This document shows, piece after piece, positions 1 to 7,874 of a DNA stretch of 64,000 nucleotides. A program made the translations under genes and the position numbers. This stretch comes from Pseudalgibacter alginicilyticus. GTDB taxonomy: Bacteria > Bacteroidota > Bacteroidia > Flavobacteriales > Flavobacteriaceae. Positions within the stretch are counted from its first letter, which is position 1. The number at the start of each line of letters is the position of its first letter. The notes under the pieces are model-generated. The model was given only the letters and a program-made list of their open reading frames with translations. It was not told the origin of the DNA and searched no databases. The DNA is taken from positions 2,108,001 to 2,172,000 of the forward strand of contig NZ_CP012898.1 of the NCBI RefSeq assembly GCF_001310225.1, written 5' to 3'.

Positions 1-2
1 CT

Positions 3-143
3 AGAGTCCATAATGATTTTGAAGCCGATACCTTTTTTCCAGAAATAGACCCTTCTGCATGGGAAGAAGTTAGCAACACATACCATGAAAAAGATGAAAA
101 CCATAAGTACGATTTCTCTTTTATTACATATCTAAAAAAGTAA
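3..143 (+). CDS. folA: Dihydrofolate reductase, C-terminal fragment (cut by window start)
   Basis: An open frame enters from the left edge and ends at TAA 141-143. The last 46 residues include DTFFPEIDPSAWEEV and end in YDFSFITYLKK, matching the C-terminal strands of bacterial dihydrofolate reductase, which makes tetrahydrofolate from dihydrofolate with NADPH in the cytoplasm. The active-site half lies outside the window, so activity cannot be judged. The kelch lipoprotein gene starts 12 bases after the stop on the same strand. The family call rests only on this tail, although the DTxFPEID segment is characteristic. Confidence 0.72.
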   Translation, partial: RVHNDFEADTFFPEIDPSAWEEVSNTYHEKDENHKYDFSFITYLKK

Positions 144-155
144 ATTAGGTCTGCT

Positions 156-1481
156 ATGAAACCTAAATTCTTCTTATATCTATTTTTATCTTTTACGCTT
201 GTGGCTTCATGTCAAAAAAAGAAAAACCATACAAAAGACGCTATAGAAACAGAAGCTATTTGGATTAATATGGACGAGGATGAAAACTATACTGCGCGTC
301 ATGAATGTTCTTTTGTACAAGCTGGAGACCAGTTTATTATGTTTGGCGGCAGAGAATCTGCAAAGCAATTAGATTTATATCATTTCAAAAAAAACACGTG
401 GAGCCAAACTAAAAATACAGCTCCTAAAGAGTTTAATCATTTTCAAGCCACATTTTATAAAGGTTTTGTTTGGGTAATTGGAGCATTTAAAACTAATAAT
501 TTCCCAAAAGAAATTCCAGAGGACAATATCTGGTTATACCACCCTCCTACGGACACATGGATTCAAGGACCTGAAATTCCAGAAAACAGACGCCGAGGCG
601 GTGCTGGTTTGGTTGTTTATAATGATAAATTCTATCTTATAGGAGGAAATACTATTGGCCACAATGGTGGGTATGTTAATTGGTTTGACGAATACGACCC
701 TAAAAAAAATACATGGACTGTATTGGAAAATGCCCCACAAGCTAGAGATCACTTTAGTGCTGCTATAATAAAGAATGTTTTATATGCGGCTGGTGGCAGA
801 CATTCTGGTGGTGAAGGTGGCGTTTTTGCCCCACTAATTGACAAAGTTGATGTATATAATTTTGCAACTAAAGAATGGACAACCCTTCCAGATCCGTTAC
901 CAACACCAAGAGCAGCTGCTAGTGTAGCGGTTTTTAATAATGAATTATTAGTTATAGGTGGAGAAGGCAAAGTGAAAGGCCCTGCTTACAAACTGGTAGA
1001 AGCTTATAGTCCAAATACAAAACAATGGACTCAAAAAAAAGATATGAATCATCCAAGACATGGCACCCAAGCTATTGTTTCAGGAAACGGTATTTATATT
1101 GCAGCTGGTTCGCCAAACCGAGGGGGAGGTAGACAATTAAATATGGAGGTTTATAATGAAGATTCTGCAGATGGAACTCCCATTATCACCTCAAACCTTG
1201 AAACCCCTAAGTTAGTTTCAATAAAACAAGGGGATACTAAAAATTTCATTATTAAAAATACAAATGGAAATAGTGCTAGTTTTATAAATAGTGTAAAGCT
1301 TACAGGTTCTGAGGCTAACAGTTTTAAAATAAAAACAAACTTCAATCTTACACTATTAAACGCCAATAGTGAACTAAATATGGAAATATCTCATTTGGGT
1401 AAAAATTCAAACGAAACTGCTTTTTTACAAATAATTTATAACAATAATATTGAAAAAAACATCAAACTTATCAGCAATTAA
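156..1481 (+). CDS. Kelch-repeat lipoprotein
   Basis: 441 residues. The start ATG precedes a lipoprotein signal with lipobox VASC (Cys19), so the protein is probably periplasmic or outer-membrane anchored. Residues ~50-340 hold kelch-type blades, each with a GG pair and a W spaced after it (MFGGRE, LIGGN, AAGGRH, VIGGEG), forming a beta-propeller. The last ~100 residues look like an Ig-like or anchor domain rich in N, S and K. Kelch propellers in Bacteroidota are usually binding domains or sialate mutarotase-like proteins; no catalytic residues can be assigned. The GH105-type hydrolase follows 48 bases downstream, which suggests a role near carbohydrate handling (inference). Confidence 0.8.
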   Translation: MKPKFFLYLFLSFTLVASCQKKKNHTKDAIETEAIWINMDEDENYTARHECSFVQAGDQFIMFGGRESAKQLDLYHFKKNTWSQTKNTAPKEFNHFQATFYKGFVWVIGAFKTNNFPKEIPEDNIWLYHPPTDTWIQGPEIPENRRRGGAGLVVYNDKFYLIGGNTIGHNGGYVNWFDEYDPKKNTWTVLENAPQARDHFSAAIIKNVLYAAGGRHSGGEGGVFAPLIDKVDVYNFATKEWTTLPDPLPTPRAAASVAVFNNELLVIGGEGKVKGPAYKLVEAYSPNTKQWTQKKDMNHPRHGTQAIVSGNGIYIAAGSPNRGGGRQLNMEVYNEDSADGTPIITSNLETPKLVSIKQGDTKNFIIKNTNGNSASFINSVKLTGSEANSFKIKTNFNLTLLNANSELNMEISHLGKNSNETAFLQIIYNNNIEKNIKLISN

Positions 1482-1529
1482 TTAAACTCAAATTTACCTT
1501 AAAAAACATCAATTAAATTATATAAAAGC

Positions 1530-2648
1530 ATGAAAAATTTAAAAACATTTATTACTGGATTAATAGCCTTATTAGTTTTAAATATTTCTCAAGCCCAAGA
1601 AATTAAGCCTTCCGAAGTTAAAAAAGTAATGAAACGAGTTGCTGATTGGCAAATTGAACATTTTCGGGATACTTACAGCAATAAAAAAGAACCACACCAC
1701 CCCTTAGATTGGACCAATGGCGCCTTATACACAGGCATGATAAAGTGGGCAGCTATGGCTGATGACGATACGTATTATAATTGGTTAAAACATATAGGAG
1801 AAACAAACAACTGGAATTTATATAAACGAAAGTATCATGCAGATGATCACACTGTAGGCCAAATGTATATTGAATTATACAGAAAATATGGGGATGAAAA
1901 AATGATTAAACCAACAAAAGAACAGTTTGAGTTTATTTTATATCACCCTTCAATATCTGTTCTTAATTGGAAAACCCCTTACGCGCAAGACAGATGGAAC
2001 TGGTGTGATGCCTTATTTATGTCGCCTCCTGTTTGGGCACAACTTTATAATTTAACAGGCGAAAAAAAATATCTCGATTTTATGATGGCAGAATTCAAAG
2101 CAAGTACAAATTTTTTATTTGATAAAAAAGAAAATCTATACTATCGTGATGAACGCTATTTTGACAGGTTAGATAACGATTTAAAAATATTTTGGTCCAG
2201 AGGTAATGGCTGGGTATTTGGAGGTTTAGTCAATATCATGAATGAACTAAATCAAAACACAAAAGAATACAAGTACTTTTTAAACATTTATAAAAAAATG
2301 GCAAAGAAAATTCTTGAACTTCAAACCCCAGAAGGTCATTGGGCCATGAGTTTATTACAACAAGATTTTTACCCAACACCAGAAACTAGTGGGTCTTCTT
2401 TTTTCGTGTTTGGCTTAGCATGGGGCATCAATAATAATATTTTAAACAAAGACACTTATTTGCCCGCCGTACAAAAAGGATGGCATACTTTGGTTAGTCA
2501 TGTAACTGATGATGGTATGTTAGGGTATGTACAACCTATTGGTGCCGAACCAGGAAAAGCTTGGGCAGACAAAACAGAAGTTTATGGCACAGGTGCTTTT
2601 TTAAGTGCTGGTTCTGAGGTTTATAAACTTTACAACAACAGACAATAG
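1530..2648 (+). CDS. Glycoside hydrolase family 105-type unsaturated glucuronyl/rhamnogalacturonyl hydrolase
   Basis: 372 residues with a Sec signal peptide ending near AQA/QE (residue ~23), so exported. The body is a GH88/GH105 (YteR/YesR-like) alpha6/alpha6 barrel: DWTNGALYTG at ~60, YHADDHTVGQMY at ~102 and WCDALFMSPP at ~158. The Asp in the DxLFMxPP segment (Asp160) corresponds to the general acid/base of the family. These enzymes remove the unsaturated uronic acid that polysaccharide lyases leave on oligosaccharides. Length is normal. No lyase or SusC/SusD pair lies beside it, so the substrate (pectin, ulvan or another uronate glycan) is unknown. Confidence 0.85.
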   Translation: MKNLKTFITGLIALLVLNISQAQEIKPSEVKKVMKRVADWQIEHFRDTYSNKKEPHHPLDWTNGALYTGMIKWAAMADDDTYYNWLKHIGETNNWNLYKRKYHADDHTVGQMYIELYRKYGDEKMIKPTKEQFEFILYHPSISVLNWKTPYAQDRWNWCDALFMSPPVWAQLYNLTGEKKYLDFMMAEFKASTNFLFDKKENLYYRDERYFDRLDNDLKIFWSRGNGWVFGGLVNIMNELNQNTKEYKYFLNIYKKMAKKILELQTPEGHWAMSLLQQDFYPTPETSGSSFFVFGLAWGINNNILNKDTYLPAVQKGWHTLVSHVTDDGMLGYVQPIGAEPGKAWADKTEVYGTGAFLSAGSEVYKLYNNRQ

Positions 2649-2720
2649 ACTTGAAATTCTGAATATTTTCAACTATCTTCACTTTGTTTTTTAAGTTTAA
2701 TTAACTAAAATCTCATAGCT

Positions 2721-3431
2721 ATGAAAAAGATACTATTATTCCTTACTTGTTTGTACTTTTCAATCGGAATGCAAGCACAAAGCCTAATAGGGGCTTGGGA
2801 AAGTCTGCATATTTCAAAAAACAACACCCCCCTTAAAAGCATTATTATTTTTACTGATGGATATCATGCAACCTCCACCTACAATTCAAAAACAGGCGAA
2901 TTTATAAGTACCAGTGGCGGTAGTTGGAAATTGAAAGAAAATATTTTAACAGGCAAAATTGAATTCAGCACTAATACCCCTGAACTTATAGGAAAAGAGT
3001 TAAACTTAAAAATAACGCTAAACAATTCCGAAATGGAAATAGTTGACAGCGATATTACGTATAAAAAAATAGATGATGGCACTCCTGGAAAACTTAAAGG
3101 AGCTTGGCTCATGTCCGGCAGGGTAAGAAATGGCGAAACACAATTGAGGAACACAAGTGGCCCAAGAAAAACCATGAAAATATTGTCTGGAACACGTTTT
3201 CAATGGATTGCTTACAATACTGAAACAAAACAATTTATGGGAACAGGTGGTGGCACTTACACAACTATTGATGGAACATACACAGAAAACATCGAATTCT
3301 TTTCAAAAGATGATTCAAGAGTAGGTGCGAGCCTAAAATTTGATTTTAAATTAGATAAAGGCGATTGGCATCACTCAGGCTTTTCTAGTAAAGGAGACCC
3401 TCTTCATGAAATATGGAGTTTAAGGAAATAA
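2721..3431 (+). CDS. Secreted lipocalin-like protein with an internal duplication
   Basis: 236 residues, Sec signal ending near MQAQS. The rest is two copies of one beta-rich module: LIGAWES...IIFTDGYHATSTYN...STSGGSW (residues ~22-110) and LKGAWLMSG...KILSGTRFQWIAYN...GTGGGTY (residues ~124-236). The pattern resembles lipocalin-like DUF4488-type proteins of Bacteroidota; that family name is from memory and uncertain. No catalytic motif is visible. It lies 72 bases downstream of the GH105-type gene and 13 bases upstream of a small lipoprotein gene. Confidence 0.6.
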   Translation: MKKILLFLTCLYFSIGMQAQSLIGAWESLHISKNNTPLKSIIIFTDGYHATSTYNSKTGEFISTSGGSWKLKENILTGKIEFSTNTPELIGKELNLKITLNNSEMEIVDSDITYKKIDDGTPGKLKGAWLMSGRVRNGETQLRNTSGPRKTMKILSGTRFQWIAYNTETKQFMGTGGGTYTTIDGTYTENIEFFSKDDSRVGASLKFDFKLDKGDWHHSGFSSKGDPLHEIWSLRK

Positions 3432-3444
3432 TTGTTGATGATTA

Positions 3445-3888
3445 TTGAAAACAAACTACCTCATACTAATTATTTTAATCGTAGGATTTTATTCTTGTAA
3501 ACCTGACAAAAAATACTCTGATTATAACAAAAATGACTTTTATGAAGTTCAAGGAATAATTAAATCTGCAAATCCAACGAGTTATCCTTTTGACCACTCT
3601 ATAGCTAAAAATGTTAGTTTTATTTATTTTTTAGACCGGCCAAACCCCAAAAAAGGTATTGAAAAAAACCTTGAAATGTTTGAAGCACAAAAAGATTACC
3701 CATTAATTGTTTTAGTTCACAAAAATGACGAAGACATAAGTTTTTATGGAAGCGTTGGAATACTAAAAAATTTAAATATTAAGGAAAAGGAGTTTCTCTA
3801 TAAACACTTTCAAACTCAAATGGAAAAATTTAAAAAAGAAACACCTGATAATATCTATAATGCACTAATCAAAGACTCCATTAAATAA
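3445..3888 (+). CDS. Small lipoprotein of unknown function
   Basis: 147 residues. The start is TTG at 3445; it is chosen because it places a complete lipoprotein signal (MKTNYLILIILIVGFYSC, Cys18) at the N-terminus, while the ATG at 3438 is in another frame. The mature part is charged, with no recognised domain; it has FDHSIAKNVSFIYFLDRP and an alpha-helical, Lys-rich C-terminus. It probably belongs to the same transcript as the preceding gene, 13 bases away. Function not recognised. Confidence 0.62.
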   Translation: MKTNYLILIILIVGFYSCKPDKKYSDYNKNDFYEVQGIIKSANPTSYPFDHSIAKNVSFIYFLDRPNPKKGIEKNLEMFEAQKDYPLIVLVHKNDEDISFYGSVGILKNLNIKEKEFLYKHFQTQMEKFKKETPDNIYNALIKDSIK

Positions 3889-3928
3889 AAACAAAAAAAT
3901 CTTTTCAAACTCCTATTTCAAATTTACC

Positions 3929-3936
3929 TAATTTTG
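3929..3936 (+). promoter_or_regulatory. Promoter -7 element (TAATTTTG) directly before a start codon
   Basis: TAATTTTG matches the Bacteroidota -7 consensus TAnnTTTG exactly. It ends only 4 bases before the ATG at 3941, so transcription would begin at or next to the start codon. No good -33 TTG is visible at the usual distance. If real, the mRNA is leaderless. Confidence 0.4.
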
Positions 3937-3940
3937 CCAT

Positions 3941-5497
3941 ATGGTAAAAGACATTCAACTTCGCATTACGCTTAAAGAAGAAGAAATTAGCGACATCCTA
4001 ATAATAAAATCGGCTCATGCCTTAAATATCGATAAAGAAGATATTTCTGGTATTAAAGTATTGCGAAAATCAATTGATGCTAGAAAACCAAAAATCATCT
4101 TTAATTATAAAGTCGCTGTTTATATTCGTGAATCTTTACCTAAAACATCAGAATACCAATTTGATTATAAAGATATATCAAAAGCCAAACCCATTCATAT
4201 TATAGGCTTTGGTCCAGCAGGCATGTATGCCGCATTACGTTGCATCGAACTCGGTTTTAAACCCATAGTTTTAGAACGTGGCAAAAATGTTAAAGATCGT
4301 AGACGTGATTTAAAAGCAATTAATCAAGACCATTTTGTTAATGAAGATTCCAATTATTGTTTTGGAGAAGGTGGTGCAGGCACCTATAGCGACGGCAAGT
4401 TGTACACCCGAAGTTTAAAACGTGGTGATGTTCGCAGAATATTCGAAAACTTAGTATTTCATGGCGCAACCGACCAAATTTTAGTAGATGCACACCCTCA
4501 TATCGGCACAAACAAACTCCCGAAAGTAGTTCAAAATATTCGGGAAACCATATTAAAATTTGGTGGCGAAATTCATTTTGAAACACGGGTTTCAGATTTC
4601 ACCATAAAAAACAATCAAATAAAAGCCATACAATTTCAAAATGGCGAAGAAATGGCTGTTGAAAAAGTCATTTTAGCAACAGGACATTCAGCTCGGGATA
4701 TTTTTTATCTGCTTCACAAAAAACACATTGTATTAGAAGCCAAATCATTTGCTATGGGTGTTCGTGTGGAGCACCCACAACATATCATAGACTCTATTCA
4801 ATACCATTGTAGTGGAGAGCGTCATGAATTACTACCCGCAGCTTCCTATAGTTTGGTTCAACAAGTTAACAACAGAGGCGTCTATTCTTTTTGTATGTGC
4901 CCTGGTGGATTTATTGTCCCTGCCGCTACAGATAATGGCGAAGTGGTTGTAAATGGCATGTCACCTTCCAAACGAAACAACCTATTTGCCAATTCAGGTA
5001 TTGTGGTTGAAATAAATGCTGATATCGATTTACATAAATATGAAAAGTTTGGTGTTTTAAAAGGTCTTGAATATCAAAAAAACTTAGAAAAATTGGCTTT
5101 TACAGCCGGTGGGCGCAGTCAAGTAGCTCCCGCCCAACGCTTAACTGACTTTGTAGAAGGTAAATTATCAAATGATTTGAATCCAACCTCGTACCAACCT
5201 GGATTGAATTCGGCGCCTTTACATTCACTACTACCTAAATTAATTGGTAGCAGATTACGAAAAGGCTTTGAAGCATTCGGCCAAAAAATGAAAGGCTATT
5301 ATACAGAAGAAGCCAATATTGTAGGGGTAGAATCTAGAACTTCATCGCCTGTTAGCATTCCTAGAAATGAACACTTGGCGCATCCTCAAATTTCAAATTT
5401 ATATCCTTGTGGCGAAGGTGGTGGTTACGCAGGCGGCATTGTATCTGCAGCTATGGATGGTGAACGCTGTGCTGAAGCGGCCTCACAAAATTTATAA
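3941..5497 (+). CDS. NAD(P)/FAD-dependent dehydrogenase (COG2509-type)
   Basis: 518 residues, cytoplasmic, no signal peptide. After an N-terminal ~80-residue domain comes the dinucleotide fold GFGPAGMYAAL (residues 89-99), followed by FAD-binding segments CFGEGGAGTYSDGKL, ATGHSARD and a C-terminal GEGGGYAGGIVSAAMDG. This layout is that of the conserved 'uncharacterised FAD-dependent dehydrogenase' family; the substrate is unknown in the family. Length is normal. The acetyltransferase gene follows closely and may share the transcript. Confidence 0.82.
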   Translation: MVKDIQLRITLKEEEISDILIIKSAHALNIDKEDISGIKVLRKSIDARKPKIIFNYKVAVYIRESLPKTSEYQFDYKDISKAKPIHIIGFGPAGMYAALRCIELGFKPIVLERGKNVKDRRRDLKAINQDHFVNEDSNYCFGEGGAGTYSDGKLYTRSLKRGDVRRIFENLVFHGATDQILVDAHPHIGTNKLPKVVQNIRETILKFGGEIHFETRVSDFTIKNNQIKAIQFQNGEEMAVEKVILATGHSARDIFYLLHKKHIVLEAKSFAMGVRVEHPQHIIDSIQYHCSGERHELLPAASYSLVQQVNNRGVYSFCMCPGGFIVPAATDNGEVVVNGMSPSKRNNLFANSGIVVEINADIDLHKYEKFGVLKGLEYQKNLEKLAFTAGGRSQVAPAQRLTDFVEGKLSNDLNPTSYQPGLNSAPLHSLLPKLIGSRLRKGFEAFGQKMKGYYTEEANIVGVESRTSSPVSIPRNEHLAHPQISNLYPCGEGGGYAGGIVSAAMDGERCAEAASQNL

Positions 5498-5535
5498 TTT
5501 TCATTTATTGAAACCTCATTAATTATTTGATTTTT

Positions 5536-6096
5536 ATGACTGAAAAAGAAAAAATGATTGCGGGCGAATTATACAATCCTGACGACAAAACTCTTGTTGA
5601 AGACAGGCATCAAACAAGACGCTATTTAAATAAAATAAACACACTAAGTGTTGACGAAAAAACAGCACGTGACAAAATATTTGAACAACTAATTCCGAAT
5701 GCTGGAGAAAAATTATACATCGAACCTCCTTTTTATTGTGACTATGGTTATAATATTAAAACAGGAAAAAATGTGTATATGAATTTTAACTGTTGCATCT
5801 TAGATGTATCAACAGTTACCATAGGCGATAATTGCATGTTTGGACCCAATGTTCAAATTTACACCGCCACGCATCCCTTAGAATTTAAAGCTAGAAATAG
5901 CGGTAAAGAATTTGCTAAACCAATTATTATTGGCAAAAATGTTTGGATAGGTGGTAATGCCACCCTTTGCCCAGGTGTTATTATTGGAGACAATGTGGTA
6001 ATTGGCGCAGGTGCCGTAGTTACTAAAAGCTTTGCGGATAATGTTTTTATAGCAGGAAATCCTGCTAAAATCATAAAAAATATAACTAATACTTAA
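5536..6096 (+). CDS. maa: Maltose/galactoside O-acetyltransferase-type hexapeptide transferase
   Basis: 186 residues from ATG 5536; an in-frame TTG at 5527 would add only MIF and is less likely. The N-terminal Mac domain (MTEKEKMIAGELYNPDD) is followed by a left-handed beta-helix of hexapeptide repeats (IGDNCMFGPNV, IGKNVWIGGNA, IGDNVVIGAGAVV, IAGNPAKII). The active-site His lies in YTATHPLE. The family transfers acetyl from acetyl-CoA to sugars in the cytoplasm. The exact acceptor cannot be read from sequence. Confidence 0.85.
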   Translation: MTEKEKMIAGELYNPDDKTLVEDRHQTRRYLNKINTLSVDEKTARDKIFEQLIPNAGEKLYIEPPFYCDYGYNIKTGKNVYMNFNCCILDVSTVTIGDNCMFGPNVQIYTATHPLEFKARNSGKEFAKPIIIGKNVWIGGNATLCPGVIIGDNVVIGAGAVVTKSFADNVFIAGNPAKIIKNITNT

Positions 6097-6380
6097 TTAA
6101 AAACAAAAAGCCTCAAGCAATTACTATAATATTGAAGAATTTTAATAGTTTTATTAGCTTAAAACGTCAGGAAAGTTAAATCACGAATTAAGAAAAAATT
6201 ATTCACGGTTTTACTAAATTCCATTCTTTTTATATAATTATTTTGCGTTTATTTTTAAAAAAAAGGCTTATTGTTAAACTCAATTTGTAGTCAATCATTA
6301 AGATTTTAGAATGAACCAAATTGATAGTTAATAGACCACAAATTAAATATAATTTTCATCAAATTTGAAATTATAATCAT

Positions 6381-7565
6381 TTGAACAACATTCTTCTTAT
6401 CATCGCTGTTTTTGGTTTTGTTTTAACCATAAATCTATTTGCAAGAAAAAGGACTAATCTATCTATTCTATTTTTAGCACTCTTTTATCTTATATATTCT
6501 ATATATGCAGTCCAAAATTATATTATAACAGCTAATTTAATTAGTAACTTTAAATGGTTTTATGTTTGGCCACTGCCTATTTACAACCTGATAGCAGTGC
6601 CTATGTATTTTTATTTTGTAAGCACCATTAATAACGGGTTTAAATGGAAATGGTTCTATTTAATTTTATTCGTTCCTTTTGTGTTGGGAATTATAGATAC
6701 TATTATAATTTACACAAGTCCTAAAGCCGTTTATGATGCTTTATTAGAACTGGCAATAACAAATCCTATTAAAAGATTTCATGCTAAATACGGTCTACTA
6801 TATTTAAGTCAGCACTATATAATAAGGCACATATGGCAATTTTTAGCTGTCATAACATTATTTCCTTTGATGCTAAATTTTATTCGCTCTAACAAATCAA
6901 AAGAAAATGCCAAACTTATTCTGATACGTTGGCTAATTATTTTATATGCTTTAATGTTTTTAATGTCAATTTTAACCTGTATTCATGCTATTGAGAGAGC
7001 ATTTGATATTGGTATTCTTTCACTTTTACAAGACAATGCAACATTGATAAATATTTCATTTTATATCGTTTTGTTTTTAATAGCCATCATACCTATTTCG
7101 TTTCCCTCTATTTTATATAGTAATTTGAACATTACAGCGCCTAACACCTCCATAGCTAATACTGTTACCCCACCAAATACAAGTAACAACTCGATAAAAG
7201 AACCAAAATACGGACTCAATATAGAAGATATAAGAAGTAAATTAGACCTTATTATTAAACAAGACCTGTTTTCTGACCCCAATTTTGACTTAAACAAATG
7301 TGCTCAAGAATTAGGTATTCCAACACATCAGGTTTCGCATTTTTTAAAGCAACATATGAACTTAAGTTTTTCTTCTTATAGAAATATGCTTAGAATAGAA
7401 AAAGCAAAACGTTTAATTAAAAATGATTATTTAAGCTTAAATACTATTGAAGCTTTAGCATTAACTTGTGGCTTTGCAAACAGAAGCTCGTTCAGTAAAG
7501 TATTTAAAAAATTAACAGATTTTAGTCCAGGTGCTTATTTAGAATCACTTCAAAACAACAGTTAA
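6381..7565 (+). CDS. Membrane-anchored AraC-family transcriptional regulator
   Basis: 394 residues from TTG 6381; no better in-frame start is seen. Residues 1-240 contain about seven hydrophobic segments (LLIIAVFGFVLTINLF at the start, later LIILYALMFLMSIL and FYIVLFLIAIIPISF). Residues ~290-390 are a double helix-turn-helix AraC domain (LNKCAQELGIPTHQVSHFL; IEALALTCGFANRSSFSKVF; FSPGAYL). This is a multi-pass sensor fused to an AraC output, common in flavobacteria. The DUF285 surface-protein gene follows downstream and could be a target. The 284 bases upstream (6097-6380) hold only a short palindrome TCAAATTTGA at 6359-6368. Confidence 0.85.
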   Translation: MNNILLIIAVFGFVLTINLFARKRTNLSILFLALFYLIYSIYAVQNYIITANLISNFKWFYVWPLPIYNLIAVPMYFYFVSTINNGFKWKWFYLILFVPFVLGIIDTIIIYTSPKAVYDALLELAITNPIKRFHAKYGLLYLSQHYIIRHIWQFLAVITLFPLMLNFIRSNKSKENAKLILIRWLIILYALMFLMSILTCIHAIERAFDIGILSLLQDNATLINISFYIVLFLIAIIPISFPSILYSNLNITAPNTSIANTVTPPNTSNNSIKEPKYGLNIEDIRSKLDLIIKQDLFSDPNFDLNKCAQELGIPTHQVSHFLKQHMNLSFSSYRNMLRIEKAKRLIKNDYLSLNTIEALALTCGFANRSSFSKVFKKLTDFSPGAYLESLQNNS

Positions 7566-7757
7566 TTTTAGCTTTATTTGAGTTACTAAGCGTCTTTTTG
7601 TGTTCAAATTTAATTTAAACACATATCCAGCCACAATAAAACCATATGTTTTTAAAAAGTAAATGACTCGAACCCCTCTTACTTATAAACTCCTAAAAAC
7701 AAATACTTAATACCTCGTATTTGTTTAATCACCTAAATCAAACTACCCTTTGCAATA

Positions 7758-7780
7758 GTGTCCAAATAAGATTTGGACAC
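7758..7780. promoter_or_regulatory. 10-bp perfect inverted repeat, probable operator
   Basis: GTGTCCAAAT (7758-7767), AAG, ATTTGGACAC (7771-7780): the two arms are exact reverse complements. It lies 43 bases upstream of the -7 element and 94 bases upstream of the ATG at 7875, where an activator site would sit. No run of T follows, so a terminator is unlikely. The binding protein is unknown; the upstream AraC-type regulator is one candidate. Confidence 0.5.
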
Positions 7781-7823
7781 ACTTCCACGACAGCCAACAA
7801 ATGTATTTCGACGATGTTTTATG

Positions 7824-7831
7824 TAGTTTTG
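7824..7831 (+). promoter_or_regulatory. Promoter -7 element TAGTTTTG
   Basis: Exact match to TAnnTTTG, 43 bases before the ATG of the DUF285 protein, giving a leader of about 35-40 bases. No TTG is seen at the -33 position, which would fit an activator-dependent promoter using the nearby inverted repeat. Confidence 0.4.
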
Positions 7832-7874
7832 TCGATATGTAATCATTTAAATCAACCTGTAACCCTAAATCATT

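Larger units (their letters stand above)
7566..7874 (+). other. Intergenic region with an inverted repeat and a -7 element
   Basis: This 309-base stretch has no convincing gene; a short open frame starting at 7721 runs into the next gene out of frame and has no protein-like features. It holds a perfect 10-bp inverted repeat (7758-7780) and the promoter element TAGTTTTG (7824-7831), both listed separately. It is the control region of the DUF285 gene. Confidence 0.6.
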
